Assembly (NCBI GenBank): GCA_035946955.1
Contig: DASYYE010000080.1
Location: 1 to 34,044 of the forward strand
From: DASYYE01 sp035946955
GTDB taxonomy: Bacteria; Actinomycetota; Actinomycetes; Streptosporangiales; Streptosporangiaceae
Direction of reading: 5' to 3'
DNA: 34,044 nt
Shown here: positions 8,470-16,239 of the stretch, in pieces
How positions within the stretch are numbered: the stretch's first letter is position 1
How the letters are laid out: every line of letters begins with the position of its first letter
Translations under genes and position numbers: made by a program
The notes under the pieces: model-generated
What the model saw: the letters and a program-made list of their open reading frames with translations, nothing else
What the model was told of the DNA's origin: nothing
Databases searched by the model: none

Positions 8470-8524
8470 ACGCTACAAGGGCAGGCAGCAGGGGGTCAAG
8501 AGTGACCAGCGCACGTCGGTGCGC
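8470..8524 (-). promoter_or_regulatory. Promoter of the GH20 gene with upstream palindrome
   Basis: Read on the minus strand, TTGACC (8499-8494) is separated by 18 nt from TAGCGT (8475-8470), a good vegetative-type promoter. Initiation near 8463 would give a leader of about 67 nt. Just upstream of the -35 lies a perfect inverted repeat, GCGCAC-GTCG-GTGCGC (8509-8524), a plausible regulator site. Confidence 0.55.
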
Positions 8525-8558
8525 CTCGCTTGCGGTGCGTTGCGGCCGTGATGTCAAC

Positions 8559-8598
8559 GCAGCTCGCGCCGGGGGAGGGGATGCCCGGCGCGAGCTGC
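8559..8598 (-). terminator. 15-bp hairpin terminator after the GH59 gene
   Basis: Perfect arms lie at 8559-8573 (GCAGCTCGCGCCGGG) and 8584-8598 around a 10-nt loop, 6 nt beyond the minus-strand stop at 8605. Confidence 0.85.
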
Positions 8599-8604
8599 GG
8601 CCCG

Positions 8605-11600
8605 TTAGCTGACCCCCAGCGCGAACACGTGGAGGGCAGCGTTGTTGCCTGTGACGCCCGGCAGGACCGGGAGGACTACCTCCGCAACGGTCTTGTGCGG
8701 GTCGAGCGGGACGGACTGGGCGAAGACATACACGGTGTGGCCGGAGGAACCGGCCGGGTAGTTGGCGTAGTTGACCGCGGCCACCTGGGTGTTGCCCATG
8801 GCCCCGGCCTGCCCGGCCGGGAACCAGAAGTTGCCGGCGGCCAGCATGAAGGGGGTCGCTGTGCCGTCGGTGTAGTACACGGTGCCAGCGCCCGCCATGG
8901 GCGCGTTGTTGGCCGCAAGCAGGAACGTAAGCCGGCTGCCGGACCCGTGGAGAGCGATCGCCTGGCCCATCGCCATGGTGTTGTCAGGCTGGGCGGAGGC
9001 CACGTTTGGCCAGGTCAATGTGGTCCCGTTAGTGCTCACGCTGGCACCGGGCGTGAGGCCTGCGGTGGCTAGGCCCTGGGCGGAGTAGCTGGTCGCGATG
9101 CCGTCGAAGCCGATGAACCCGGGGGTGGGATTGGGGTCTGAGTCATCGGTGATGCCGGTGTTGTCGAAAGTGGCCGCCAGGTCGGCGGCCGGGGCGGGCA
9201 GGAGCTGCCACTGCTGGTTGGTGCTGCCGCGGCGCGGGGCGAGCACTACGGGGGTCTGCCGGGCGTGGCTGGACCGTTGCGCGGTTACGGCCATCCCGTT
9301 GGCGGCAAGCAGGGTGAAGAAACGGCTGCCGGGGACGGGTGCGAACCGCCACCGTTGCCCGGATGCCTGCTGAGCGGGCTCCTGGGTGAGCTGCGCCTGG
9401 CTGGTGCCGCGTGTGGTGAGGGCCATCTCGCTCCCGGTGTTCACCAACTCCGGCCTGCCCGGGGTGTTGCCGTCACCGGTCAGGGTCCACTGCTGGCCGC
9501 GGGCGGCGGTGTAGCGGGCCGTCTCGATGGGGGCGCCCGCGACGGTGGAGTTCCCGGCCACCCCCATGACCTGGCGGCTGGCTCTGTTGACGAGTTCCTC
9601 GGCGGCCGCGGCGGCGCTGGTGGCACCGATGGGGGTGATGCGCAGGTTGTCGAACTGGTCGGTGAGCCAGCCGGAGTCCGACGTGTCGCCGACGCCGACC
9701 CCCAGCCCGGCGAGCCCGGAGGCGTAGGACGAGTCGGACGCCGAGCCGACGGTCTTGCCATCGACGGCGGCCGTGATGGTTGATCCCTGGCAGCTCAAGG
9801 AGAAGTGGTGCCAGGTGCCGAGGCCCAGCGCTGGCACCGTGCCGGAGTCCAGGGTCGTGACTGTGCCGCCGGTGGTGTTCTTGAGGATCGACCAGTTCCC
9901 CCGGTCGTCGATCCGCAGGTAGTAGGCGGCCGCGTGTCCGATCTGGTAGTAGTCGCGGCCCTGGAAACGGCCGAGGAGGTCGGCCGAGCCCGGCTGGTGC
10001 AGCAGGAAGTCGGCGCTGATGGTGTAGTTGGCCCACGAACCGTCACCGATGACGGTGTAGGGCGTGCCCGTGTGGGAGGCCCACTCGATGGGGACCGCCG
10101 GGGACATCTGCTGCAGGCAGTTCCCGCTGCGGCCGCCCAGGCAGGGCTGGACCTCGAAAGCGCCGTCCTGGTCGGCCAGGTATGGGGGCTCGCTGGCGGC
10201 CGGATAGGACATGTGGCTGATGTCGTCGGTGTAGGGGAGTGCGAAGCTTGCTGGTGGCGGGCTGGTGGCCGTCCCCTTTGCCTGCCCGGTCGTAGTGCTC
10301 AGCGTGTAGATGTAGCCCGGCTTGAGGGTGAGCGAGTAGTGGCCGCTGCTCGGGGTGATGTCCGGGGCGTGGGCGAAGTAGTCGCTGGGGTTGGCTGAGG
10401 CCAGGTTGGTCGACCAGACGTGCACGGTGCTGGTGGGCAGGCCGCCGGTCACGGAGATGTCCAGGGTCTGCGGGCTGGTGGCCGTGGTGGTCTCGGCGAC
10501 CATGCTGTAGGCGGTACTGCCCGGTGACTGGAGCGTGACGTAGCTGCCGTGGGCCCGGTTGCCGCCCAGGTAGCCCGAGGCGCCGTCAATGAACGACCAG
10601 CCGGGCTGGGTGAACTGGGTGACCTGCGCGGCGGTCCACAACTGCTCGCCGGGGGTGTAGTTGCCGGACCAGGGCTGGTTGGCCTGCAACAGGCCCATGG
10701 TCTCCCAAGGCAGGTTGGCGGGGATCGCGGCCACCACCGGCCAGTTGATATAGGCGGTCATCTTCGCGTCGAGGTAGCCGCGGGTGATCGCGCGGATCAT
10801 GGCCGGGGCGCCGGAGTTGAAGTCCTGGGAGCCGTTCTCGCTGGCCCACAGTGGCTTGCCCAGGCCTCGTGCGGTCGAGGTGGTCGTGCACTTGTAGGCG
10901 GGTGAGCCATCGCCGCCGCAGGGGTAATGGGAGCCGATGATCGCGGTCGCCTTGTCAAACGCGGCGTTGCTGGCCAGGCTCTTGGCCACGGCCCAGCCAG
11001 CGTTGTCCGCTGCCACGAGTTGCACCTGCGGGTAACCAGCCGCATCCAGGGCCTTGCGGAGCTTGACGAACCAGGAGCCCACCCACCCGTTCTCGTTCCA
11101 GCCGCCCAGGTAGTTGACGGTGAGCCCGTGGGACTTGGCGCAGTTCAGCCAGGCGAGGAGGTAGTTGGTCATGTCGGTGGACCAGAAGTTGCCGTTGCCG
11201 ATCCAGCCGGGGGCTCCCCACGCCAGACCGTAGAGCTTGATGTCGGGGTTGCGGGCCTTGGCCTGCTCCATCAGCCACCACTCGTAGCCGGAGTTGCAGT
11301 CGACGCTGCCCCGGGTGTGCTCGATGCTGGACTCGGACCCGTCGGTGGAGTCGGCGTCGCCGCCCACCTCGACCTTGAGGATCTGCAGTGCGGCGCCGTA
11401 GCCGGGCTTGAACAGGTAGTCCAGGATCTGGCTGCGGTAAGGCTCTGGGTAGTCGATGAGCAGCCGGGTGTTCCCGCCACCGCCGCTGATCGCGCCGACG
11501 CCGCCGAAGACTTGCCCGGTCCCCTGCCCGTTGATGGTCACCGAGGTGGTGATGGGGGCACGCGGGTGGACGGGTACTGCTGTGCGGAACGCAACCGTGT

Positions 11601-11772
11601 GGGCGAGCGCCGCGGTGGCTGGCAGCGCGGTATGGGCGGTGCTGGTCCGGGCGGGCAGTGCCGCCGTGACGCAGAGTAATGCGACGGTCGCGACGGTGGT
11701 CAGCAAGGCCGGGCTTGCCAGGCGCTGCCGGGTGTGGCGGCGTGGCAGCCAGTGGCTGGGCGGGCGTGACAT
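8605..11772 (-). CDS. Secreted GH59 galactocerebrosidase-like glycosidase with lectin-like module
   Basis: The protein has 1,055 aa from the ATG at 11770-11772, with GGAG 8 nt upstream; a longer frame to 11898 would cover the promoter. Residues 1-48 are a signal peptide (basic start, hydrophobic 21-40). The GH59 catalytic domain begins near residue 78: GQVFGGVGAISGGGGNTRLL, YRSQILDYLFKPGYGAALQ and KVEVGGDADSTDGSE closely match animal galactocerebrosidase (GALC). Acid/base E227 (GGWNENGW) and nucleophile E312 (LWASENGS) are in place. Residues about 560-750 form a laminin-G/concanavalin-like domain as in GALC (GSWANYTISADF, RFQGRDYYQIG, GTWHHFSLSCQG). Residues about 770-900 form a ricin-B-like region with QQW/QRW repeats, and the last 150 a further beta domain. 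GALC removes galactose from galactosylceramide; here extracellular beta-galactosidase action on galactosides or galactolipids is inferred. Confidence 0.9.
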   Translation of the reverse strand: MSRPPSHWLPRRHTRQRLASPALLTTVATVALLCVTAALPARTSTAHTALPATAALAHTVAFRTAVPVHPRAPITTSVTINGQGTGQVFGGVGAISGGGGNTRLLIDYPEPYRSQILDYLFKPGYGAALQILKVEVGGDADSTDGSESSIEHTRGSVDCNSGYEWWLMEQAKARNPDIKLYGLAWGAPGWIGNGNFWSTDMTNYLLAWLNCAKSHGLTVNYLGGWNENGWVGSWFVKLRKALDAAGYPQVQLVAADNAGWAVAKSLASNAAFDKATAIIGSHYPCGGDGSPAYKCTTTSTARGLGKPLWASENGSQDFNSGAPAMIRAITRGYLDAKMTAYINWPVVAAIPANLPWETMGLLQANQPWSGNYTPGEQLWTAAQVTQFTQPGWSFIDGASGYLGGNRAHGSYVTLQSPGSTAYSMVAETTTATSPQTLDISVTGGLPTSTVHVWSTNLASANPSDYFAHAPDITPSSGHYSLTLKPGYIYTLSTTTGQAKGTATSPPPASFALPYTDDISHMSYPAASEPPYLADQDGAFEVQPCLGGRSGNCLQQMSPAVPIEWASHTGTPYTVIGDGSWANYTISADFLLHQPGSADLLGRFQGRDYYQIGHAAAYYLRIDDRGNWSILKNTTGGTVTTLDSGTVPALGLGTWHHFSLSCQGSTITAAVDGKTVGSASDSSYASGLAGLGVGVGDTSDSGWLTDQFDNLRITPIGATSAAAAAEELVNRASRQVMGVAGNSTVAGAPIETARYTAARGQQWTLTGDGNTPGRPELVNTGSEMALTTRGTSQAQLTQEPAQQASGQRWRFAPVPGSRFFTLLAANGMAVTAQRSSHARQTPVVLAPRRGSTNQQWQLLPAPAADLAATFDNTGITDDSDPNPTPGFIGFDGIATSYSAQGLATAGLTPGASVSTNGTTLTWPNVASAQPDNTMAMGQAIALHGSGSRLTFLLAANNAPMAGAGTVYYTDGTATPFMLAAGNFWFPAGQAGAMGNTQVAAVNYANYPAGSSGHTVYVFAQSVPLDPHKTVAEVVLPVLPGVTGNNAALHVFALGVS

Positions 11773-11857
11773 GACGGTCTCCAGGCTGAACGCGCGGACG
11801 GGGGTCTCCCGTAGGCCAGGGTTGGAGGCTCGGAGGTCCAGGGCAGCAATGGCAACG

Positions 11858-11899
11858 TTGTCAGTTGACAAGATTCGGCATGATTCGCCTATTGTCAAC
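11858..11899 (-). promoter_or_regulatory. GH59 promoter with overlapping palindromic operator
   Basis: On the minus strand a perfect TTGACA (11898-11893) is followed after 17 nt by AATCTT (11875-11870), giving a leader of about 90 nt to the start codon. The palindrome TTGTCA-AC-TGACAA (11871-11858, minus-strand reading) begins inside the -10 and covers the start-point region. The half-site GTTGACAA recurs inverted over the -35 (11892-11899). A repressor bound there would block initiation, which is consistent with substrate induction. The rest of the spacer up to 12077 shows no gene, only weak TGGCC/GGCCA hairpin arms (12049-12065) after the next minus-strand gene. Confidence 0.5.
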
Positions 11900-12077
11900 C
11901 GTTTCGACCTACTAAATGTGCTGCGGAGATCGTCGCGCTCGCTCCGGTGCCGATCGAGGCGCAGGGAGCCCTGGTGTCATGTCCACGGCCGGTCTGTGCC
12001 GAAGGCAGTTGGCGGTAACAGTCGTGCCGTCCGCAGGCTTGGCGTGACTGGCCACAGTGCGGCCAAGGGCCGTAGGG

Positions 12078-12476
12078 CTATTCCTGGCGGAACTCCTCCA
12101 CGGTCTCCTCGGTCGGCTGCATGCCGTTGGGGCCGAATCCGTACTCGGCGTCGATCGCCTCGGTGGAGACATCGGTGGCCGTGGAGTCACCCACTCGCTC
12201 GTCAGCGGCCGTGACCGCGTTCGGGTTGATCTTCACATAAGGCGGGAGTGGGCTTTCCTCGATCTCACCAACCACCGGCCCGGCCGGACTCCGACTCAGC
12301 ACCATGCGCCGCCGTAGCCAGCCGTACCCACGCCGGGGGATCAGGAGTCCCGCAACCCCCGTCAGCATGATCACCCAGCCAGCCACCTGGATGTTGAAGT
12401 AGGTCGGGTGGGCGGTCACGGCAAAGGCGAGAATCGCGCCGACCGCTATCAGCCCCAGCCCGCTGGCAGTCCTCAT
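12078..12476 (-). CDS. Small two-helix membrane protein (DUF6458-like)
   Basis: The 132-residue product starts MRTASGLGLIAVGAILAFAV, and GGAGGGAC sits just upstream of the ATG at 12474-12476. Two transmembrane helices (about 5-22 and 30-47) are joined by the short segment TAHPTYFNIQ, followed by IPRRGYGWLRRRM and an acidic, Glu/Thr-rich cytoplasmic tail. The pattern MR..G.GLI.VGAILAFAV......F.....GW..M..G..GL.IP is common in small actinobacterial membrane proteins of unknown function. The frame remains open upstream to an ATG at 12632 that also has a fair ribosome site (GGGAGCAGG), which would add a 52-residue basic, Pro/Trp-rich extension. I prefer the shorter form because known relatives start at the helix. 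Confidence 0.7.
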   Translation of the reverse strand: MRTASGLGLIAVGAILAFAVTAHPTYFNIQVAGWVIMLTGVAGLLIPRRGYGWLRRRMVLSRSPAGPVVGEIEESPLPPYVKINPNAVTAADERVGDSTATDVSTEAIDAEYGFGPNGMQPTEETVEEFRQE

Positions 12477-12940
12477 CGCTGTCCCTCCAGTGCCTGCCGG
12501 CCCGACGCGAGCGAGCCACTCGGGCGCCCACCCGGGAGGCCACTCGCGTACATCCGGTGGGTACGGCCGTTGGCGCGGCCGTCGGCGTCGTCCACCTGGG
12601 TTTCCGTTAGCTGTCCGCTGTCGTGTCGCCATTGCCTGCTCCCTGCCGACGGGGCACTGACACTGGGCACGCCCTGGGCCGGTCGTCCGTCCCGGGTGGG
12701 GATGGGCCAGCCCAGGCCGGAGCGGGGCCCAGCCCAGGCCCGCGTGTTCATAGATCCATTTCGTGGCCCACTGGCCCGGGTCAGCCCGCTATGGGGGGTC
12801 ACCATTTGGTGGCCGGACCGGTCGGTAGTCCACAAAGGATGGAAGTGCCCACTGGGCGTGCTTCAAACATCTCCATGCGTCCCCAGCAGGCGCAGGCAGC
12901 GCTCACTGCCGAACCACGGCTAGGCAACCAGGCCGCGGGG
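12477..12940. other. Non-coding or unassigned spacer
   Basis: This stretch holds several short open frames in both directions, none with a ribosome site and convincing composition together. The only one worth noting is the in-frame upstream extension of the DUF6458-like gene (12477-12632). Otherwise I see GC-rich sequence with imperfect CCCAG/GGCC repeats around 12705-12745 and nothing recognisable. Confidence 0.4.
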
Positions 12941-12948
12941 TTACGTAG

Positions 12949-12985
12949 TTGCTATGAAGACAACACTTGTTGTACAGTACACAAC
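12949..12985 (+). promoter_or_regulatory. Leaderless promoter with nested palindromes for the HicA-like/HTH pair
   Basis: TTGCTA (12949-12954), an 18-nt spacer and TACAGT (12973-12978) predict initiation at about 12985, next to the ATG at 12986; no ribosome site is present, so the transcript is probably leaderless. The palindrome ACAACA-CT-TGTTGT (12960-12973) fills the spacer, and TGTAC-A-GTACA (12971-12981) covers the -10. ACAAC is repeated at 12981-12985. Such operators over the promoter are typical of autorepressed toxin-antitoxin genes. Confidence 0.55.
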
Positions 12986-13198
12986 ATGCCAGCCAAGGAG
13001 ATCCTGGCGGCGATCCGTGAACTGGAGTTAGCGGGATGGCGCGTGCAGGTCACCGGCGGCCGGGCGCATGCGTATGCCCGGGCCTACTGCCCAGGCGGCC
13101 AGCACGGGTGTCCACCCTTGACGGTCTACGGCACGCCACGTGTGCCAGAAAACGAGGCGGCCAAGATCTTGCGGGCGCTCGGGCGGTGTGAGCATTAG
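12986..13198 (+). CDS. HicA-like small protein, putative toxin
   Basis: The 70-residue protein begins MPAKEILAAIRELELAGWRV and continues Q-V-T-GGRAHAYARAYC. This recalls the HicA/YcfA mRNA-interferase fold: an N-terminal helix, a GW.V strand, then a G..H turn where HicA carries its catalytic His (here H28 in GGRAHAY), then a beta strand (PLTVYGTPR) and a closing helix (ENEAAKILRAL). HicA toxins cleave mRNA and are neutralised by the neighbouring antitoxin. Unlike classical HicA, this version has C35, H40 and C42 (CPGGQHGC), which might bind metal. The AT-richer promoter with palindromes starts 37 nt upstream, and the next gene, encoding an HTH protein, begins 14 nt after the stop. Toxin activity is inferred from fold-like motifs and context; similarity to HicA is distant. 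Confidence 0.6.
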   Translation: MPAKEILAAIRELELAGWRVQVTGGRAHAYARAYCPGGQHGCPPLTVYGTPRVPENEAAKILRALGRCEH

Positions 13199-13211
13199 GC
13201 GGGTGCTGAGT

Positions 13212-13751
13212 ATGGATACCTACTGGTTCGACGTCGAAGTGGCCAGCCCGGTTGGTGAGAATGACACGGAGGCACTGGGCGAGGTGCTATCCGCGCGCGG
13301 CGGGATTGATGCGACCGTACAGGCAGGTGAGCGGGGAGGGACGGTGATGTTCTCCCGCGAGGCGGAGGATGCCGTCCATGCAGTGGTGTCGGCTATCGCA
13401 GATCTCGAGGCCGCTGGGATGACCGTGACGGGTGTCACCGAGGATCTGGTCCTCGTTGACGAGATCGCCCGTCGTGCGAAGGTGACGACCGCATCTGTCA
13501 GGTACTGGATTGGCGGTGAGCGTGGCCCCGGTGGGTTCCCAGAGCCTGTGCTCCAGCGCTCGCGCGCCAGCCTGTACTCATGGGCCGAGGTGTCGAAGTG
13601 GCTGGCCCGGGCCAGGCTCGGAGCTATTGACTATGTGGCGGTGGACACGGCGCGTGCGTGCATCATCATCGACGCCGCGCTCACTGTCCGTCATGGCCTT
13701 CAGGATCTGCCTAAGCACGACCGCCCGCTCATCGCCGGCCTGGTCGCCTGA
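13212..13751 (+). CDS. HTH DNA-binding protein, putative antitoxin/autoregulator of the HicA-like pair
   Basis: The protein has 179 aa from the ATG at 13212. In-frame GTGs at 13203 and 13188 are alternatives, the former just after AGGCG, so the start is uncertain. Residues 1-78 form a ferredoxin-like beta-alpha-beta domain: YWFDVEVAS, a helix, GGTVMFSRE, AVHAVVSAIADLEAAG and VTGVTED. Residues 82-100 form a MerR/AlpA-like helix-turn-helix (LVDEIARRAKVTTASVRYWI), followed by a wing GERGPGGFPEPV and the SLYSWAEVSKWL helix. The remaining 40 residues are hydrophobic and unassigned. The arrangement of a small HicA-like protein followed by this two-domain HTH protein recurs in actinobacteria. By analogy with HicB, the N-terminal domain would bind the toxin while the HTH represses the shared promoter. 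Context supports this; it is not proven. Confidence 0.65.
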   Translation: MDTYWFDVEVASPVGENDTEALGEVLSARGGIDATVQAGERGGTVMFSREAEDAVHAVVSAIADLEAAGMTVTGVTEDLVLVDEIARRAKVTTASVRYWIGGERGPGGFPEPVLQRSRASLYSWAEVSKWLARARLGAIDYVAVDTARACIIIDAALTVRHGLQDLPKHDRPLIAGLVA

Positions 13752-13796
13752 CCTGCCAGTCCCGGGCTCTGCTGGTTATCGCTCGTCCCGCAGGGG

Positions 13797-13823
13797 CGCC
13801 GCTGACACTCCCGGTCAGCGGCG
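13797..13823 (+). terminator. Hairpin between convergent HTH and aldo/keto reductase genes
   Basis: A perfect 10-bp stem, CGCCGCTGAC (13797-13806) with GTCAGCGGCG (13814-13823), has a 7-nt loop. The right arm includes the reductase stop codon, so the hairpin mainly suits termination of the plus-strand pair. Confidence 0.6.
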
Positions 13824-14840
13824 GCGCTGGGATGGGTCGGAGAGTGAGGGAGGCAGATAGCCGCCGTCGAACTGGTTCAGGTTGAGGCCCGGCGGGACGA
13901 TCTCATCGATTGTGTCGAGGATGTCGGGGGTGAGGACGGTGTCGGCGGCGAAGAGCTGGCTCTCCAGGTGTTCCATGGTCCGGGGGCCGATGATGACTGA
14001 GGTGACCGCCGGGTGGGTGGTCACGAACGCCAGCGCCATGTGGATCAGGGGCATGCCGGCCTGTTCTGCCAGCTGGGCCAGCTTCTCCGCGGCGGCCAGC
14101 TTCGCCTGGTTGGCTGGGCGGCTCATGTCGTAGCGGTGGGGGATCCGCTGGGCCCTGCGGCTGGCCGGGAGGTTGGCGTCCTGGCGGTACTGGCCGGTCA
14201 GCCACCCGCCGCCCAGTGGGCTCCATGGGATGACGCCCATCCCATACCGCTGGCAGGTGGGCAGCACCTCGGTCTCGACGCCGCGCACCAGCATCGAGTA
14301 GGGCGGCTGCTCGCAGACGAACCGCTCGCGCCCGCGCCGCTGTGCGGTCCACTGCGCCTCGACGATCTCCGAGGGCGGGAACGTGGAACTGCCCGCGTAA
14401 CGGACCTTCCCGGCTCTGATCAGGTCGGTCAGCGCGCCGAGCGTCTCGTCGATGTCCGCCGACGGGTCGGGCCGGTGGACCTGGTACAGGTCGATGTAGT
14501 CAGTGCCGAGCCGGCGCAGGCTGTTCTCGCACTCGCGGATGACCCAGCGCCTGGAGTTGCCCTGCGCGTTCGGGTCGGTGCCCATCGCGCCGTGGAACTT
14601 GGTGGCCAGCACGACGTGGTCACGCCGGCCATCCGCGAGGGCCTTGCCGACGATCTCCTCCGACTCCCCGTCGGAGTACACGTCCGCGGTGTCGATGAAG
14701 TTGATCCCAGCGTCGAGTGCCCGGTGGATGATCTGGACGGACTCGTCATGGTCGGTGTTGCCCCAGGAGCCGAACATCATGGCGCCCAGGCAGAACTTGC
14801 TGACCTTCACACCGGTAGTACCGAGTACGCGCATCTCCAT
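13815..14840 (-). CDS. Aldo/keto reductase
   Basis: The 341-residue product starts MEMRVLGTTGVKVSKFCLGA, the family N-terminus; an in-frame GTG at 14861 would add seven residues. The catalytic tetrad is complete: D50 and Y55 (FIDTADVY), K81 (LATKF) and H122 (YQVHRPD). NADPH-site residues include SVIIGPRTMEHLE near the C-terminus. The QVHRPDP...ETL.AL.DL...GKVRY.GSS pattern places it with the yeast Aad/E. coli Tas-like group of (beta/alpha)8 reductases, which reduce aldehydes and ketones, including sugar or secondary-metabolite carbonyls. It lies 24 nt after the stop of the BAHD-like acyltransferase on the same strand, so the two are very likely co-transcribed and may act on one small molecule. 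Specific substrate unknown. Confidence 0.88.
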   Translation of the reverse strand: MEMRVLGTTGVKVSKFCLGAMMFGSWGNTDHDESVQIIHRALDAGINFIDTADVYSDGESEEIVGKALADGRRDHVVLATKFHGAMGTDPNAQGNSRRWVIRECENSLRRLGTDYIDLYQVHRPDPSADIDETLGALTDLIRAGKVRYAGSSTFPPSEIVEAQWTAQRRGRERFVCEQPPYSMLVRGVETEVLPTCQRYGMGVIPWSPLGGGWLTGQYRQDANLPASRRAQRIPHRYDMSRPANQAKLAAAEKLAQLAEQAGMPLIHMALAFVTTHPAVTSVIIGPRTMEHLESQLFAADTVLTPDILDTIDEIVPPGLNLNQFDGGYLPPSLSDPSQRRR

Positions 14841-14864
14841 GACCGGCACCCTATGACGCACGGC

Positions 14865-16202
14865 TCACGCCAGGTTACGCACCTCGCTGGCCAGTGACGG
14901 CAGGGAGTCGGTGGGCTGACGGAACCTGTGCAATTCCGCCTGACCGTCCGGTGAGCGCAACAGCCCCGCGATCCGGGCGGGGACCGCGCCCGCCAGGAAG
15001 TGACCCGCCCTGCCGAACCCTTCGACCAGCACGGCATTCCACGGCAACTGGAAGTTGAACACCGGGCTGAACAACAGCGGCCGCTGACCCTCGAACGTGA
15101 TGTCGTACAGGCCGAAGCCACACCAGCTCGTGAAGGTGAACGTCCGGTTGGTGAGGTCGAAGCCCAGCGGGACGCAGTCACGCAGCCGCGAGCGGCCGGC
15201 CGTCTCCAGGAAAGCGTGGCTGGTCCGCATACTCAGGTGCGACCGGGTGAAGTCCTCAACCCCCGCGCGGATCTGCGTTGCGACAGCCGCTGTCCCGGCC
15301 CCGGGTGCACATGACAGGTACACCTCACCGACCAGGTTGCCCACGACCGAGGGCGGGATCTCCAGGTACCGCCGGATGTTCACGGGCATCGCCAGACGGC
15401 CCGCCTGAGTGTCCTGTCCCAGGTGGCGGAGTGTGGTGAGGACATGCGCGCACAGCACATCATTTGCGGACAGCCTCCGCCCGGCTGTGGCGCTGAACTC
15501 ATCACGCATCCGGCGGACCTCATCGCTGCCGAAGTAGGCCTGGATGACCCGGGTGCCCCTGACCGCGGCTTCGACGTCGCGGTCTCTGCTGCCAGCCTCC
15601 CCGGGGTCCAGCAGCCGGAACCCAGGCCGCCCAGAGTCCCGCGCTGGGAGCAGGCCGTCGAGGTAGGCGTCCGGGTCTTCCAGGAGCTGTGCTTGCGGTG
15701 GCGTGGTTCCCTCGACAGCCGCTGACCATGCCTGCATCAGCAGCACGAAGCTCTGCATGTCCCCCACAGCGTGGTGCCACGAGCAGCCCAGCGCCGTGGC
15801 GCCGTCGGCCAGCCGGCTGACCCGGACGGTGAGCAGTGGGAGCCCGCCCAGCCGTGCTTTGGGGGCATCGATGTGGTCGACGTAATGCGCCACCGGCATC
15901 CGCAGCCTGCCCACGGCCTCCGCGAGTGTCTCGCCAGCCAGGAGGGTGGTCATGGGGACACCTGCGTCCTCGCAGACGATCTCCAGAGTGTCCTCGTGGG
16001 TCCGCAGCCGTCCGCCGAACGCAGGCACCGTGCGGAGAGCACGGGCGAGTCCCTCCGCGAGACGGTCGCCGTCCAGTCCGCGCTCGAAGAAGAACACCAC
16101 CGACGTCGTGAGGTCCGCGAGCACCGTATCGAGCAGGCTGCACCTGATGACCGTGCGCGTTGCCCGGCCGGCGTGCACGGTATTGGTCATGTGGTCGTTC
16201 AT
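14865..16202 (-). CDS. BAHD-like CoA-dependent acyltransferase
   Basis: The 445-residue product carries both hallmark motifs of BAHD acyltransferases (PF02458 type). The catalytic HxxxD is at 144-148 (SWHHAVGDMQSF). Near 358-375 a segment TSWCGFGLYDITFEGQRP stands where plant enzymes have SSW...F.LYE.DFGWGKP; the structural DFGWG is degenerate here. Other family features are FFFERGLDGDRLAEGLARAL and VPAFGGRL near the N-terminus, SANDVLCAHV (245-254), the R-R-Y followed by PPSVVGNLVG segment, and a C-terminal NAVLVEGF. The start ATG at 16200-16202 has GAGGAC 8 nt upstream. BAHD enzymes move acyl groups from CoA thioesters to hydroxyls or amines; they dominate in plants and fungi and are sparse in bacteria. 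Together with the downstream aldo/keto reductase this looks like a two-gene tailoring operon. Substrates unknown. Confidence 0.82.
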   Translation of the reverse strand: MNDHMTNTVHAGRATRTVIRCSLLDTVLADLTTSVVFFFERGLDGDRLAEGLARALRTVPAFGGRLRTHEDTLEIVCEDAGVPMTTLLAGETLAEAVGRLRMPVAHYVDHIDAPKARLGGLPLLTVRVSRLADGATALGCSWHHAVGDMQSFVLLMQAWSAAVEGTTPPQAQLLEDPDAYLDGLLPARDSGRPGFRLLDPGEAGSRDRDVEAAVRGTRVIQAYFGSDEVRRMRDEFSATAGRRLSANDVLCAHVLTTLRHLGQDTQAGRLAMPVNIRRYLEIPPSVVGNLVGEVYLSCAPGAGTAAVATQIRAGVEDFTRSHLSMRTSHAFLETAGRSRLRDCVPLGFDLTNRTFTFTSWCGFGLYDITFEGQRPLLFSPVFNFQLPWNAVLVEGFGRAGHFLAGAVPARIAGLLRSPDGQAELHRFRQPTDSLPSLASEVRNLA

Positions 16203-16239
16203 GTCCAGTGTCCTCACGCGCAGACGGGACTGCGTACGC

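Noticed and set aside
12408..12923. 171-codon plus-strand frame in the spacer before the HicA-like gene
   Set aside because: Cys/Trp/Arg/Pro-rich random-looking product, no ribosome site, and partly opposite a membrane-protein gene.
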